NCBI GenBank assembly: GCA_964371655.1 | Contig: CAYJOD010000027.1 | Location: forward strand, 1-64,000 | Direction: 5' to 3' | Source: CAZGSN01 sp964371655 | Lineage (GTDB): Bacteria > Desulfobacterota > Binatia > HRBIN30 | Length of the DNA: 64,000 nt | In this document: in pieces, positions 34,415-42,843 of the stretch | Numbering within the stretch: the stretch's first letter is position 1 | How the letters are laid out: every line of letters begins with the position of its first letter | Program-made: the position numbers and the translations under genes | Notes under the pieces: model-generated | What the model was told of the DNA's origin: nothing | Databases searched by the model: none | What the model saw: only the letters and a program-made list of their open reading frames with translations

Positions 34415-34960
34415 ATGTTCGAGTCTCTGTCGCCGCGATCGCGCCGTATCCTCAGCTCGATGGGCTACACGAGCTTAGTGGCGCTCGTAGCCGGGCTTGG
34501 GTACCTCACCTTCCAGGCCGTAAGCGACCAACGCCGGCGTGCCGAACCCGCGAGCGACGGCTCCGAACAGGCGACGCTGCCGCTGGTCGAGCTCGACGGC
34601 TACCTGCCGCGGCACGAGAAGAGCTCGGACATGGAGCGACTCAACGTCAGCGTACGCGTGCGCATCAATGCACCCGGCACGATGGATTGCTGGATCTTCG
34701 TCGTCGCCCGCAACGATCGTGTTGCGCCGAAGCTGTGGGCGGCGTGGCCGAAGGGTGCCGAGGCCGCGATCACGGCCGGCGGCCACTTCCGCGGCAACGA
34801 CCCCGCCGCCGGTCACCAGGTGACGCTCACATCGAGCTGGACGCGTATCAACGCCAGTCTCGATCACCCGCCGGGTCAGCCGCCATTCGACACGGTGATG
34901 GTTTACGTCGTGAATGTGAAAGGCGAGATCGTCTTGGTCCGCCCCTTCGCGGCACAATGA
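34415..34960 (+). CDS. Membrane-anchored protein of unknown function
   Basis: 181 residues. One N-terminal membrane helix (GYTSLVALVAGLGYLTFQAV, about residues 17-36) follows a basic start. The rest is a soluble, probably periplasmic beta-rich domain (RLNVSVRVRINAPGTMDCWIFVVAR; FDTVMVYVVNVKGEIVLVRPF). No family recognised. The 272 bases before it (34143-34414) show no other feature. Confidence 0.6.
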   Translation: MFESLSPRSRRILSSMGYTSLVALVAGLGYLTFQAVSDQRRRAEPASDGSEQATLPLVELDGYLPRHEKSSDMERLNVSVRVRINAPGTMDCWIFVVARNDRVAPKLWAAWPKGAEAAITAGGHFRGNDPAAGHQVTLTSSWTRINASLDHPPGQPPFDTVMVYVVNVKGEIVLVRPFAAQ

Positions 34961-35095
34961 GCCCAAGGACCACGCCGCGGCAGGCACGACGATACCGAGA
35001 CGATCGCGAACGACGAATTTGTAGGGACGTCGGGGGCGACTTGCGTCGCCGGCGGCTCACGTCAAATCAGTGGTTGGATCGGCGCGATCGTCGAC

Positions 35096-35422
35096 TCAGC
35101 GACTGGCGCGAGGACGCAGTGTCTTACTAACGCTGGCGAAGTTCCAGACTTCGACGCCGTTCGGGGCAGCGAGCATGGTTCCCAGCTGGTTGCGGATCGA
35201 GGTTGGCGACCAGCTGAAGTGTTGACAGATCGAGATGAAGCTAAAGGTGTGATCCTCGCCGTCATCCAGAAAATAGTTCATAGCTGTCTTGCGTTTTCCC
35301 GGATCGGGACTCTGCAGGTCCCAGTAAGCGGACTCCAGAACCGCGAGCAGGAGTCGCTCTTCGGGCTTGATCGTTGCACGGGAACGTACCGGCGACACAT
35401 CTTCGACGATGGACCTCATCAT
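35096..35422 (-). CDS. Small conserved hypothetical protein
   Basis: 108 residues from the ATG pair at 35422/35419. The core reads LLLAVLESAYWDLQSPDPGK, then FSFISICQHFSWSPTSIRNQL. Short proteins with a comparable AYW-SPD core followed by an FSF-ICxxx helix occur in deltaproteobacteria; the second part looks like a helix-turn-helix. A role in DNA binding is possible but unproven. GGAG is ten bases upstream. Confidence 0.55.
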   Translation of the reverse strand: MMRSIVEDVSPVRSRATIKPEERLLLAVLESAYWDLQSPDPGKRKTAMNYFLDDGEDHTFSFISICQHFSWSPTSIRNQLGTMLAAPNGVEVWNFASVSKTLRPRASR

Positions 35423-35743
35423 TTGACCCAAGCTCCGTCCTTTCCGCCCTAGGACGTCCCCGCGTCGGGCACTCAGCGGTTTCGTTAGTTGGCGCTCCCA
35501 CTAGCACGGCGAGCGATTCGCGCGCAATAAAATTCTTCACTGATTACGATCTGGGCGGGGAAATCGCAGCGGCACAATAGCGGCTTGAAAGGATCATCGA
35601 TGGGCTCAGCGTTTTGAGCCGAGTTGGGGCATCGGTGCTGTACCGTCATCGAGCTTGCTCCCAACCACTGGATCGGGTTCCCCCACGGACAGCTGCCCAG
35701 TCTGCCGGCCGTTGCAGACATCGGCGCGCGGAAAGCAGCAGCC
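35423..35743. other. 321-base gap before gpmA, no feature recognised
   Basis: Several short open frames exist, but none has a plausible RBS, composition or family match. AT content is a little higher around 35520-35560. I see no palindrome of the sort found in other gaps. Confidence 0.5.
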
Positions 35744-36358
35744 TCAGTCGTCGCTCAAGATCGTTTTCGAGCGGATCTCGAGATCCGGTCCCATGTCGTA
35801 GACAATCGGAACGCCGGTGGCGAGGTTGAGCTCGAGTACTTCCTGTTTCGACAGCTTGTCGAGGTACATGACGATGGACCGCAGGCTGTTGCCGTGCGCC
35901 GCCACCAGCACGTTCTTACCGGCGCGCAGGTCGCGGACGATGTGTTCCTCGAAAAAGGGAAGGGTTCGCGCCGCCGTATCCTTCAGACTCTCGCCCGCCG
36001 GCGGCGGCACGTCGTAACTACGACGCCAGGTGTGGACCTGCTCCTTACCATACTTCTCAGCGGTCTCCGCCTTGTTCAAGCCTTGCAAATCGCCGTAGTG
36101 GCGTTCGTTGAGGGCCTGGTCGCGAACCGTATGGAGTCCCACCTGCCCGATCATCTCCAGGATGATATCGAGCGTTTCTTTGGCTCGCTGCAGGACAGAA
36201 GTGTAGGCGATGTCGAAATGGTAGGGCCGAAGCCGCTCGCCGGCTCGACGCGCTTCCTCACGCCCGGTATCCGTGAGCGCCACATCCACCCAACCGGTAA
36301 ACCGGTTTTCGAGATTCCACTGCGATTGCCCATGTCGAACTAAAACGAGAAGCGCCAT
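35744..36358 (-). CDS. gpmA: 2,3-bisphosphoglycerate-dependent phosphoglycerate mutase
   Basis: Interconverts 3- and 2-phosphoglycerate in glycolysis. 204 residues, slightly shorter than the E. coli enzyme. The phospho-histidine motif LVLVRHGQSQWNLENRFTGW, LNERHYGDLQGLNK and VLVAAHGNSLRSIV are all present. Confidence 0.95.
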   Translation of the reverse strand: MALLVLVRHGQSQWNLENRFTGWVDVALTDTGREEARRAGERLRPYHFDIAYTSVLQRAKETLDIILEMIGQVGLHTVRDQALNERHYGDLQGLNKAETAEKYGKEQVHTWRRSYDVPPPAGESLKDTAARTLPFFEEHIVRDLRAGKNVLVAAHGNSLRSIVMYLDKLSKQEVLELNLATGVPIVYDMGPDLEIRSKTILSDD

Positions 36359-36380
36359 TCATCTCCCCTACCCAAGCGTA

Positions 36381-36785
36381 TCATTCACCACCGGAATCAC
36401 CGTCCTTTGGCCTTTGTCTTTTCAGCTGTGGCGGCTTCGAACGCGTGCGCGGCAGTCCTTTTTCGCCGCGGTCTTCCGGCTCAAGCGACTCTTCCGGTTC
36501 GTAGCTCTCCATCGCCTCGAGCTTGCTTTCACGCCCTTCCGAGCTCTCCAGGCCCGGCCGGCGTGGTCTGCGCCCGTACGTACGCATGCACTGTTCGACC
36601 CATGCGACGCTGGTTCCAAGCTTCTTGGCAACCTCCGAGATGTCCACGCCTCGTCCCGCGACGGCAGACGTATTTCGTGAAATGGCTGAGATGATCCTTG
36701 GACACTCGACCTGCGCGGCCCACGCGGCCGTCGAGAGTAGGGCGATGAGGCTCGGACAGAGCATAACCCATCGAAGTTGGTGCAT
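36381..36785 (-). CDS. Secreted protein of unknown function with charged tail
   Basis: 134 residues. The signal peptide (MHQLRWVMLCPSLIALLSTAAWA) is followed by a short predicted helix-turn-helix-like segment (VDISEVAKKLGTSVAWVEQCMRTYG). The C-terminal half is rich in Glu, Arg, Lys, Pro and Ser and likely disordered. The ATG at 36785 matches the signal peptide; the longer frame to 37034 lies in the MFS gene. No family recognised. Confidence 0.55.
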   Translation of the reverse strand: MHQLRWVMLCPSLIALLSTAAWAAQVECPRIISAISRNTSAVAGRGVDISEVAKKLGTSVAWVEQCMRTYGRRPRRPGLESSEGRESKLEAMESYEPEESLEPEDRGEKGLPRTRSKPPQLKRQRPKDGDSGGE

Positions 36786-36843
36786 GGCGCGTGAGCTTAG
36801 CAACGACGATGAATGAACCCAATAACTTTCCATCGCCCCGACC

Positions 36844-38196
36844 TCATAGCCCGGAGCTTGGCCGCACGGGCGCGGGTTCCTGAACCTTCGACAGCAAGCT
36901 GGTACCAATGACGAGATAGATGACCACGGTGACGAACACGACGGGATAGCCAAGGTTATGGCGGATACCGTTGAACGTATCGAGCAGGACGCCGCCAATT
37001 CCAGGAGCCACGACCTGCGGCAAAGTCCCGGCAATACCCCAGATCCCCATGTACTTCGCCGCTTGATCTCCTCGTGGCAATAACGCCAGGGCCAGGGCCC
37101 AGTCGGCCGTGAAGTAGGCGCCGTAACACAGCCCGAAGAGCGCGCCGACCACCAGTGCCGATTTGAACTCGGGAGTCACCACGAACGCGATGCTGATGAC
37201 GGCGAGGCCGATGGCCGACCCAACCACCCAGCGTTTGCGCCGTTGCCCGCGATCGATCAGGTAGCCGACCGCCAACGCGCTCGGGAGAGTGGTAAGCGCC
37301 GATGCGGCGAACAGGTAACCCAGCTTCACATTGGCTTCGTCGATGTCGGTCACACCCAGGTAGTCGTGGACGTAGTACAGCAGAAACGTCGTCAGCGTAT
37401 TGATCCCGAGCATGTTCACCGCACGTGACGCGAGCAGCCAACTGAAGCTGGCTTCGGCGCGCACATCGAAGATGAAGGCGCGCCGCAGCAGTCCCTGTCC
37501 CGTCTCTTGTGGCCGTAGGCTCGGCACCTCCTCGTGAACCGAGAGGACCGTGAACAGCATGGTGCCGGCGAGGATGGCTACGGTTACCAGAACGAGCGGC
37601 AGCATCGGATCCACTCGAACCCGCTGCGGCAGGATCGGGACGAAGGCACCGACCCCGACCGCGAGCACCGGCAACGACACCGCGAACCCGCCGAAGATCG
37701 ACCCGGCAAGACGGCCGAGCACGTCGGCGAACCCGGCAAACCCGGTCGCCCTCCCCTTTTGAATATCCGGCACCTGGTCGGGGAGCATCGCGGTATACGG
37801 GGCACCCGCAAAATTCGAGGCGAATTGAACCACGAGAAACGCGAGCACGAAGGCGGTGAAGCTCCGCGCTCCAATCAGGGCAACGAGCGCGACGCAATTC
37901 AAGGCGACGCCGGCCGCTAGAAACGGCCGCCGCCGTCCCCAGCGCCAACGCGATTCGTCACTCAGAACGCCGGCGATGGGACCCGTGAGCATCGACACCA
38001 GCGCACCAAGCACGGTGACCAAACCAAGCGCGCTCCCCTTGTTCGCTTCCGTCGCAAAGCTCAGAACCCTCGTCGGCACGATATTGTTCGTCAGCACGGT
38101 CCAATGAAATGACAGCGCCGCCCACATCGCCGTGAGCACGATCAGGTAGTGGGTCGTGTGCAACTGCGGAGATCCTTGCCCGTGAGGGTTCGTCAT
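36844..38196 (-). CDS. MFS transporter, glycoside-cation symporter/SLC45-like
   Basis: 450 residues with twelve likely membrane helices. The cytoplasmic loop SDESRWRWGRRRPFL is the typical loop 2-3 motif of the SLC45/GPH branch of sugar transporters, repeated more weakly as DRGQRRKRWVVG. The ATG at 38196 overlaps the upstream methyltransferase stop by four bases (ATGA). Substrate cannot be assigned. Confidence 0.8.
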   Translation of the reverse strand: MTNPHGQGSPQLHTTHYLIVLTAMWAALSFHWTVLTNNIVPTRVLSFATEANKGSALGLVTVLGALVSMLTGPIAGVLSDESRWRWGRRRPFLAAGVALNCVALVALIGARSFTAFVLAFLVVQFASNFAGAPYTAMLPDQVPDIQKGRATGFAGFADVLGRLAGSIFGGFAVSLPVLAVGVGAFVPILPQRVRVDPMLPLVLVTVAILAGTMLFTVLSVHEEVPSLRPQETGQGLLRRAFIFDVRAEASFSWLLASRAVNMLGINTLTTFLLYYVHDYLGVTDIDEANVKLGYLFAASALTTLPSALAVGYLIDRGQRRKRWVVGSAIGLAVISIAFVVTPEFKSALVVGALFGLCYGAYFTADWALALALLPRGDQAAKYMGIWGIAGTLPQVVAPGIGGVLLDTFNGIRHNLGYPVVFVTVVIYLVIGTSLLSKVQEPAPVRPSSGL

Positions 38197-38960
38197 GGCG
38201 GCCGCCGGCCAAACACCTGTAGTGCGCGTCGAGACCGGCGCTGCTCCCAGAGTGCTTCGCAAACCCGAGCGTCCGGCCAACTACGCTTTACAATCTCCCG
38301 CACCCGATCACGAGCCGCACGCGCGGTACGCGTCACTTCCGGAAGAGACACCTCACGAGCTTCCACCTCGACCATTCCGATCTCGCGCAGCGCAGCGACA
38401 GCGTCCTCCGGAACACTGGCAGCCAAGATCTCCCTCTGCAGCACCAAGTGCCCCCCCTTGCGCAGCACGCGCACAGCCTCGCGAGCTGTCGGCAGCCAGT
38501 CCGCATCGGCATCGACGTCGAGCATCCAAACGTGAGTGAAAGCCTCGGAGCAAAAGCCGAGCGCCGGCAAGGGCGCCACCGCGAAGCTGACCTTGGCGGC
38601 CACGCCGGCGTGCAGATTCAACTCAGTCGCGGCGCGAGCGAAGGCCTCGAGGGAGTCCACCCCGACCACGCGGCATCCGGTACGACCGGCCAGCCGACGG
38701 GCACGGCCGCCGAGCCCACTGCCGACGTCCAGTGCGAACTCATATTTCCGGAAGATTCCCCGCGACGGCAGCGCGTCGAGCACACTCAGGTCGTAATCGG
38801 CGCTGACGTCCAGCGCAAAGAACGGTTCGTCCCGAGTCCGCGGCGCCGAACTGGCGAACTCACGCGCAACGTCAACAATGACGCCGGCGATACGGAGCAC
38901 GGCGTCGCCAGCTCCACAAAGAGAGAGCAACTCGTCACGCGGCTGAACCTTGGCCCTCAT
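38193..38960 (-). CDS. SAM-dependent methyltransferase
   Basis: 255 residues. Class I methyltransferase motif I FALDVGSGLGGRARRLA, motif post I VVGVDSLEAFARAA and LRKGGHLVLQREIL. Homologues with DVGSGLGG include sarcosine/dimethylglycine and phosphoethanolamine N-methyltransferases, but the substrate is unknown. Translationally coupled to the MFS gene by the ATGA overlap, hinting that its product or substrate is transported. Confidence 0.8.
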   Translation of the reverse strand: MRAKVQPRDELLSLCGAGDAVLRIAGVIVDVAREFASSAPRTRDEPFFALDVSADYDLSVLDALPSRGIFRKYEFALDVGSGLGGRARRLAGRTGCRVVGVDSLEAFARAATELNLHAGVAAKVSFAVAPLPALGFCSEAFTHVWMLDVDADADWLPTAREAVRVLRKGGHLVLQREILAASVPEDAVAALREIGMVEVEAREVSLPEVTRTARAARDRVREIVKRSWPDARVCEALWEQRRSRRALQVFGRRPP

Positions 38961-39095
38961 CGTCCCCGCTCTCCGCTCCTCCCTAGCTCAACCGCGAACG
39001 CCGCGCGCGCAACGCGCGACTCTCGCTGTTGACAGGCAACCGGCCGCTTGGCTACACCGCCACGCTCAGCAAACGCAACCCCGGGGATCAACAAA

Positions 39096-40154
39096 ATGGC
39101 GGTAATCAAGAAGCAGAAGGGCAACTTTCTCGAGGATTTCAGGGTTGGGCACCGCTTCCGCCACAAGGTCGGCAAGACCCTCACGGAGGGCCTGTTCAAC
39201 GCGTTTACCGAGTTCTCCATGACAACCAACCCGCTGAGCAAGAATCGCCGCTATGCGCAGGCATATGGCTACCGCGATATGATCGCTCCCCCCGGCTTGG
39301 CGATGGCCATCGTGTTCAGCCAGAGCGTCGAGGACGTCTCCGAGAACGCTCGCGCCAATCTCGAGTACATCAACATGCGCTTCGGCGCCCCGGTCTACAT
39401 TGGTGACACCATCGAGGCCGAGTCCACCGTCCTGGGCGTACGCGCCTCGAAGAAGGAACCGACCTTGGGCGTCGTCCACGTGCAAACGACCGGACGCAAC
39501 CAGGACGGCGAAGTCGTCCTGACCTACGAGCGCAAGGTCCAGGTGTGGAAAGCGAATGTCTCGGCGCACGTCGATGAGGGATCGATTGCTGCCAGCGAGA
39601 TCGCGTGCAGCACCGGACTCCCCGCCTACGACGCGACGCGACGCTACGGCGACTTATCCCACCTGACGAGCGCGGACACGTACTACGAAGATTTTGCCGT
39701 GGGCGACATCCTCGAGCATTGGCGCGGACGCGTCGTGACCACGGAGCATATCGCCTGGACCGCAATGCTCGACAATACTTCGCAGGTCCATTGCAATCAG
39801 ACGATGATCGATCAGAGCCCCGACAAGTTTCTTGGCGGCCAGTTGATCGTATTTGGCGGCATCCCGTTCAACCTCTGCTTGGGGCTCTCATGCCCTGACA
39901 TCGCCGACAACGCGCTCAGCGATCTCGTCTACATTACTGGACGCCACACCGCCCCGATCTTCGCCGGCGACACGGTGTTCGCCGCGACTGAGATTCGCGG
40001 AAAACGCGAATACCCCGCCAGAGACGATCTAGGCATCGTCTCGACGGCGCTCCGCGGACACAAGTTTGTCCGTAAGGAAGGTCAGCTCGATAAGGTGGAG
40101 ATCTTCTATCTAGAACGCGAACTCGCCGTAAAGCGTCGCAGCCACTATTGCTAG
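39096..40154 (+). CDS. Double-hotdog MaoC-family dehydratase, mesaconyl-CoA hydratase-like
   Basis: 352 residues with two hotdog domains (FLEDFRVGHRFRHKVGKTLTEG near the start and YYEDFAVGDILEHWRGRVV after residue 205). Length and the GNFLEDF opening resemble 2-methylfumaryl-CoA (mesaconyl-CoA) hydratases, which act in ethylmalonyl-CoA and 3-hydroxypropionate routes. The exact substrate is not certain. ATG at 39096 is used rather than 39048. Confidence 0.78.
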   Translation: MAVIKKQKGNFLEDFRVGHRFRHKVGKTLTEGLFNAFTEFSMTTNPLSKNRRYAQAYGYRDMIAPPGLAMAIVFSQSVEDVSENARANLEYINMRFGAPVYIGDTIEAESTVLGVRASKKEPTLGVVHVQTTGRNQDGEVVLTYERKVQVWKANVSAHVDEGSIAASEIACSTGLPAYDATRRYGDLSHLTSADTYYEDFAVGDILEHWRGRVVTTEHIAWTAMLDNTSQVHCNQTMIDQSPDKFLGGQLIVFGGIPFNLCLGLSCPDIADNALSDLVYITGRHTAPIFAGDTVFAATEIRGKREYPARDDLGIVSTALRGHKFVRKEGQLDKVEIFYLERELAVKRRSHYC

Positions 40155-40168
40155 CCGCCGGAATCAAG

Positions 40169-40210
40169 GCAGAACACGGAGCTCGCAGTCAAGCGCTATC
40201 CGTGTTCTGC
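40169..40210. terminator. Bidirectional hairpin between MaoC and RHH genes
   Basis: Perfect 12-base arms GCAGAACACGGA and TCCGTGTTCTGC with an 18-base loop, between convergent genes. No T-tract, but its placement suits a shared terminator. Confidence 0.6.
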
Positions 40211-40221
40211 GACCTTGTCGT

Positions 40222-40455
40222 CTAGCGTTTGCCGCCCTTCACGCCCTTCTGATCGCGCCAACCTTTGATCGCCGACTCCGAAACCGCGAGTCCTTCATTA
40301 AGTAGCGCGATCACGACCTCCGTCTTCGACGCACCGACTTCCGTAGCGAGTTTTTCGATCGCATCGCTCACGTAGGCGGGAATCTTGACGTTCATCAGTC
40401 TGCTGGCGCTGCGTTCCCTGCTCATCAGGTCGTGTAGTCTAAGCTCTGCGGGCAT
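40222..40455 (-). CDS. Small ribbon-helix-helix-type protein
   Basis: 77 residues. The core MNVKIPAYVSDAIEKLATEVGASKTEVVIALLNEGL resembles an RHH/CopG fold that binds DNA as a dimer. A C-terminal basic tail follows (KGVKGGKR). The ATG at 40455 has GGGAGGT six bases upstream. No toxin is adjacent, so it may be a stand-alone regulator. Confidence 0.68.
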   Translation of the reverse strand: MPAELRLHDLMSRERSASRLMNVKIPAYVSDAIEKLATEVGASKTEVVIALLNEGLAVSESAIKGWRDQKGVKGGKR

Positions 40456-40708
40456 TTCTGACCTCCCATGGGTTTGGTTGCTGCAGACTATCTAAACGTC
40501 AGGTCCAAGGGAAGTCGAAACAACTCGGTTCGGAACCTTATCCGCAAACTTTTCCTTGCTGCAAAGTCGGCCGAGCATATGTCCGGACGACGGCGAGTAA
40601 TGGGTTTTCCTTGCGGCCGGCGACGGTGCATGTCGGGCTGTGCAGTGCCGCAACACGAATATTGCGGCTGAACCGACCCGAGCCCTGAACGTCACGCCAG
40701 CCGTGGTT

Positions 40709-40728
40709 GGCATCGCGATTGCGATGCC
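40709..40728 (+). promoter_or_regulatory. Leader hairpin upstream of two small membrane protein genes
   Basis: A perfect 8-base stem with a 4-base loop (GGCATCGC-GATT-GCGATGCC) ends just before the Shine-Dalgarno GGAGG at 40737-40741. It could affect access to the RBS or mRNA stability. I do not recognise a known riboswitch. The rest of the 292-base gap (40456-40747) shows no gene. Confidence 0.4.
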
Positions 40729-40747
40729 TTCTCTGCAGGAGGTTACG

Positions 40748-40855
40748 ATGATCCCACTCGACATGACCGCTCATTTGGCTCCGATGGCATGGACACTCAT
40801 CGGTCTCCTGGTGGTTTCAAGCGTGTCGCTGTTCGCCGCCCGCGATCACAGGTAG
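40748..40855 (+). CDS. Tiny membrane protein (35 residues)
   Basis: Starts MIPLDMTAHLAPMAW, continues with one membrane helix (TLIGLLVVSSVSLFAA) and ends with the basic RDHR. The strong Shine-Dalgarno GCAGGAGG is six bases upstream, which makes translation plausible. It is followed 37 bases later by a second small membrane protein with its own strong RBS. Function unknown; single-helix proteins of this size often regulate larger membrane complexes. Confidence 0.6.
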   Translation: MIPLDMTAHLAPMAWTLIGLLVVSSVSLFAARDHR

Positions 40856-40892
40856 CCAAGCGGCACTGACGAACGGACTGGAGGATACGACA

Positions 40893-41138
40893 ATGTTGAC
40901 AACTTTCGCCTTCGTTGCTTCGGACCCGATTCCCGGTGGTATGGCGATCACGGTCCTCGGAGCTTTCTTCGGTTGGTTCCTGGTCGCAGCCGTCGTTGCC
41001 TTAGCCGTGAAGCTCTTTAGCTTGGCGGGCGTATCGACGCCGCCGCATCTCGCAGCTCGACGTACCCCAGCAGCGGCCTCGACCGCGGGCACGGTTGCAG
41101 CTTTGGCGCAGGACCATACCCATCGCCAAGCCGCGTAG
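40893..41138 (+). CDS. Small membrane protein (81 residues)
   Basis: Residues 15-45 form a hydrophobic region (GMAITVLGAFFGWFLVAAVVALAVKLF). An Ala/Thr/Arg-rich tail ending DHTHRQAA follows, with two histidines. GGAGG lies seven bases upstream. No family recognised. The 281-base gap after it (41139-41419) has no clear gene. Confidence 0.6.
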   Translation: MLTTFAFVASDPIPGGMAITVLGAFFGWFLVAAVVALAVKLFSLAGVSTPPHLAARRTPAAASTAGTVAALAQDHTHRQAA

Positions 41139-41419
41139 TTCGCCCACAATTGGATGGAGCCACCTCGCTGTCCTTGATTAGCGGCACGCGGCCCACACAG
41201 CCGACCGGGACACGTGGCTCCCTGGGCTAGAGCCTACCCACGTCTGTTGCTTCGCGCCCCACGATGATCTCCGACCGCGGCGGTACGGACAATCGACGAA
41301 CCGAAAACAAACCCAACGACTAGCCTGAGTCGTCCGAGCCTGTCGAGCGAGCTGCACCGGGTTGACTCGACCGTGGCAGGCTGAGAAAGGTGCGCCGACA
41401 CATCTGAGGAGGGCACACC

Positions 41420-42805
41420 TTGGCAGGCATCGTTCGTTACGGAAGCTACGTTCCCTACCTGCGTCTGACACGCGCGGCGATCGGGGCAGGAAAGGGTGAA
41501 CGCGCGGTTGCGAGTTACGACGAGGACTCGGTGTCGATGGCGGTCGAGGCGGCGCGGGATGCGCTCCGCGGCGGCATCGCGATCGATGCGGTGCTGTTTG
41601 CGACGACCAGTCCACCCTATGCGGAAAAGCTCAATGCGGCGACAATCCAGGCCGCGCTCGATCTACCCGAGACGGTGACGTCGGCCGATCTGGGTGGTTC
41701 CACGCGCATGGGGGTCGGGGCGCTGCTGCTCGGTCTCGACGTTGCCGCGGCTGGCCGCCGCGCCCTGGTGGGCGCCGGTGATGTAGTTGTCGGTGCCCCT
41801 GGCGGCGGGCGCGAGACCCAAGGCGGGGATGCCGGCGTCGCCTTTGTCACCGGCAGCGACTCCGACGCGGTGGCGCGCGTGATCGGGCGCGCGTCATCGA
41901 CCATGGAAATTCTCGACGTCTGGCGCCTGCCCGAGGATCGTTTCGCAAGACAATGGGAAGAACGTTTTGCGGCGGATACGATGGCCCCATCCATCCTCGA
42001 CACGGTCAAGCGCGCCTTGCAACAGGCGGGTGTGGACGCGGCTTCGCTGGCGACCGTGATCCTCGACAGCAGCAATCCGCGCAGCCTGGCGGCCTTGCCC
42101 AAGGCGCTGGGCCTGCAGCCCTCCCAGCTTGCCGACCCGCTCAGCGCGACCGTCGGCCGTAGCGGCACAGCCCATGCGGGCCTCATGCTGGCGCGAGCCC
42201 TGGATACCGCCAAGCCTGGCGATCGTATTCTTCTGATCTGCGCGGCCGACGGCGCCGACGCGCTGGTTCTCGAAGTGACGGAGAAGATCAAGGAGCTGCC
42301 GCCGGTGCGCAAGGTGGACCATTGGATCTCCTCCAAACGCAACGATCTCGCTTACAACACCTACCTGAAGTGGCGCGGCATCCTGCCCTTTGAGCCGCCG
42401 CGTCGCCCCGACCCCGAGCGTCCGGCCGCGCCGCCGATGCGCCGGCACGAACGCTGGAAGCTCGCGTTCGTCGGCTCGCGTTGCCAGAAATGCCAGGCTG
42501 GACATCTGCCGCCGCAGCGCGTGTGCGTGAAGTGCGGTGCCGTCGATCAGATGAAAGCGGAGCGCTTCGCCGACACCTCCTGCAGGATCGCAACCTTCAC
42601 GCTCGACCATCTGGCCTACTCGCTGCAGCCGCCGGTCGTCGCCGCCGTCGTCGATTACGAGGGTGGCGGCCGCTTCAACTGCGAGCTCACCGACGTCGAC
42701 CCCAAAGAGGTGGCGATCGGCAACCATCTTGAGATGACATTCCGCCGCCTGTACACGGCGCACAGCGTGCACAACTACTTTTGGAAGGCGCGCCCAGGGC
42801 GCTAG
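41420..42805 (+). CDS. Thiolase-fold (HMG-CoA synthase-like) protein fused to Zn-ribbon/OB (DUF35) domain
   Basis: 461 residues. The first 300 residues have the thiolase fold of HMG-CoA synthase-like proteins (VRYGSYVPYLRL; SVSMAVEAARDALRG; LICAADGADALVLEV). The last 140 residues carry a zinc ribbon (CQKCQAGHLPPQRVCVKCGA) and an OB domain (CRIATFTLDHLAYSLQPP), as in DUF35 proteins that bind thiolases. In archaea such proteins channel CoA intermediates between thiolase and HMG-CoA synthase. TTG start with GAGGAGG upstream. It directly precedes the thiolase gene, 38 bases away. Confidence 0.84.
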   Translation: MAGIVRYGSYVPYLRLTRAAIGAGKGERAVASYDEDSVSMAVEAARDALRGGIAIDAVLFATTSPPYAEKLNAATIQAALDLPETVTSADLGGSTRMGVGALLLGLDVAAAGRRALVGAGDVVVGAPGGGRETQGGDAGVAFVTGSDSDAVARVIGRASSTMEILDVWRLPEDRFARQWEERFAADTMAPSILDTVKRALQQAGVDAASLATVILDSSNPRSLAALPKALGLQPSQLADPLSATVGRSGTAHAGLMLARALDTAKPGDRILLICAADGADALVLEVTEKIKELPPVRKVDHWISSKRNDLAYNTYLKWRGILPFEPPRRPDPERPAAPPMRRHERWKLAFVGSRCQKCQAGHLPPQRVCVKCGAVDQMKAERFADTSCRIATFTLDHLAYSLQPPVVAAVVDYEGGGRFNCELTDVDPKEVAIGNHLEMTFRRLYTAHSVHNYFWKARPGR

Positions 42806-42843
42806 ACTCTCCGATCGGTCGGATCAGTCGGATAGGAGCTCAT

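Noticed and set aside
35485..35721. 78-codon minus-strand ORF upstream of the small conserved gene
   Set aside because: Composition and start context are poor, and no conserved pattern is visible.
41139..41419. Riboswitch upstream of the thiolase-DUF35 gene
   Set aside because: Some inverted repeats are present, but none of the known conserved cores could be matched by eye.
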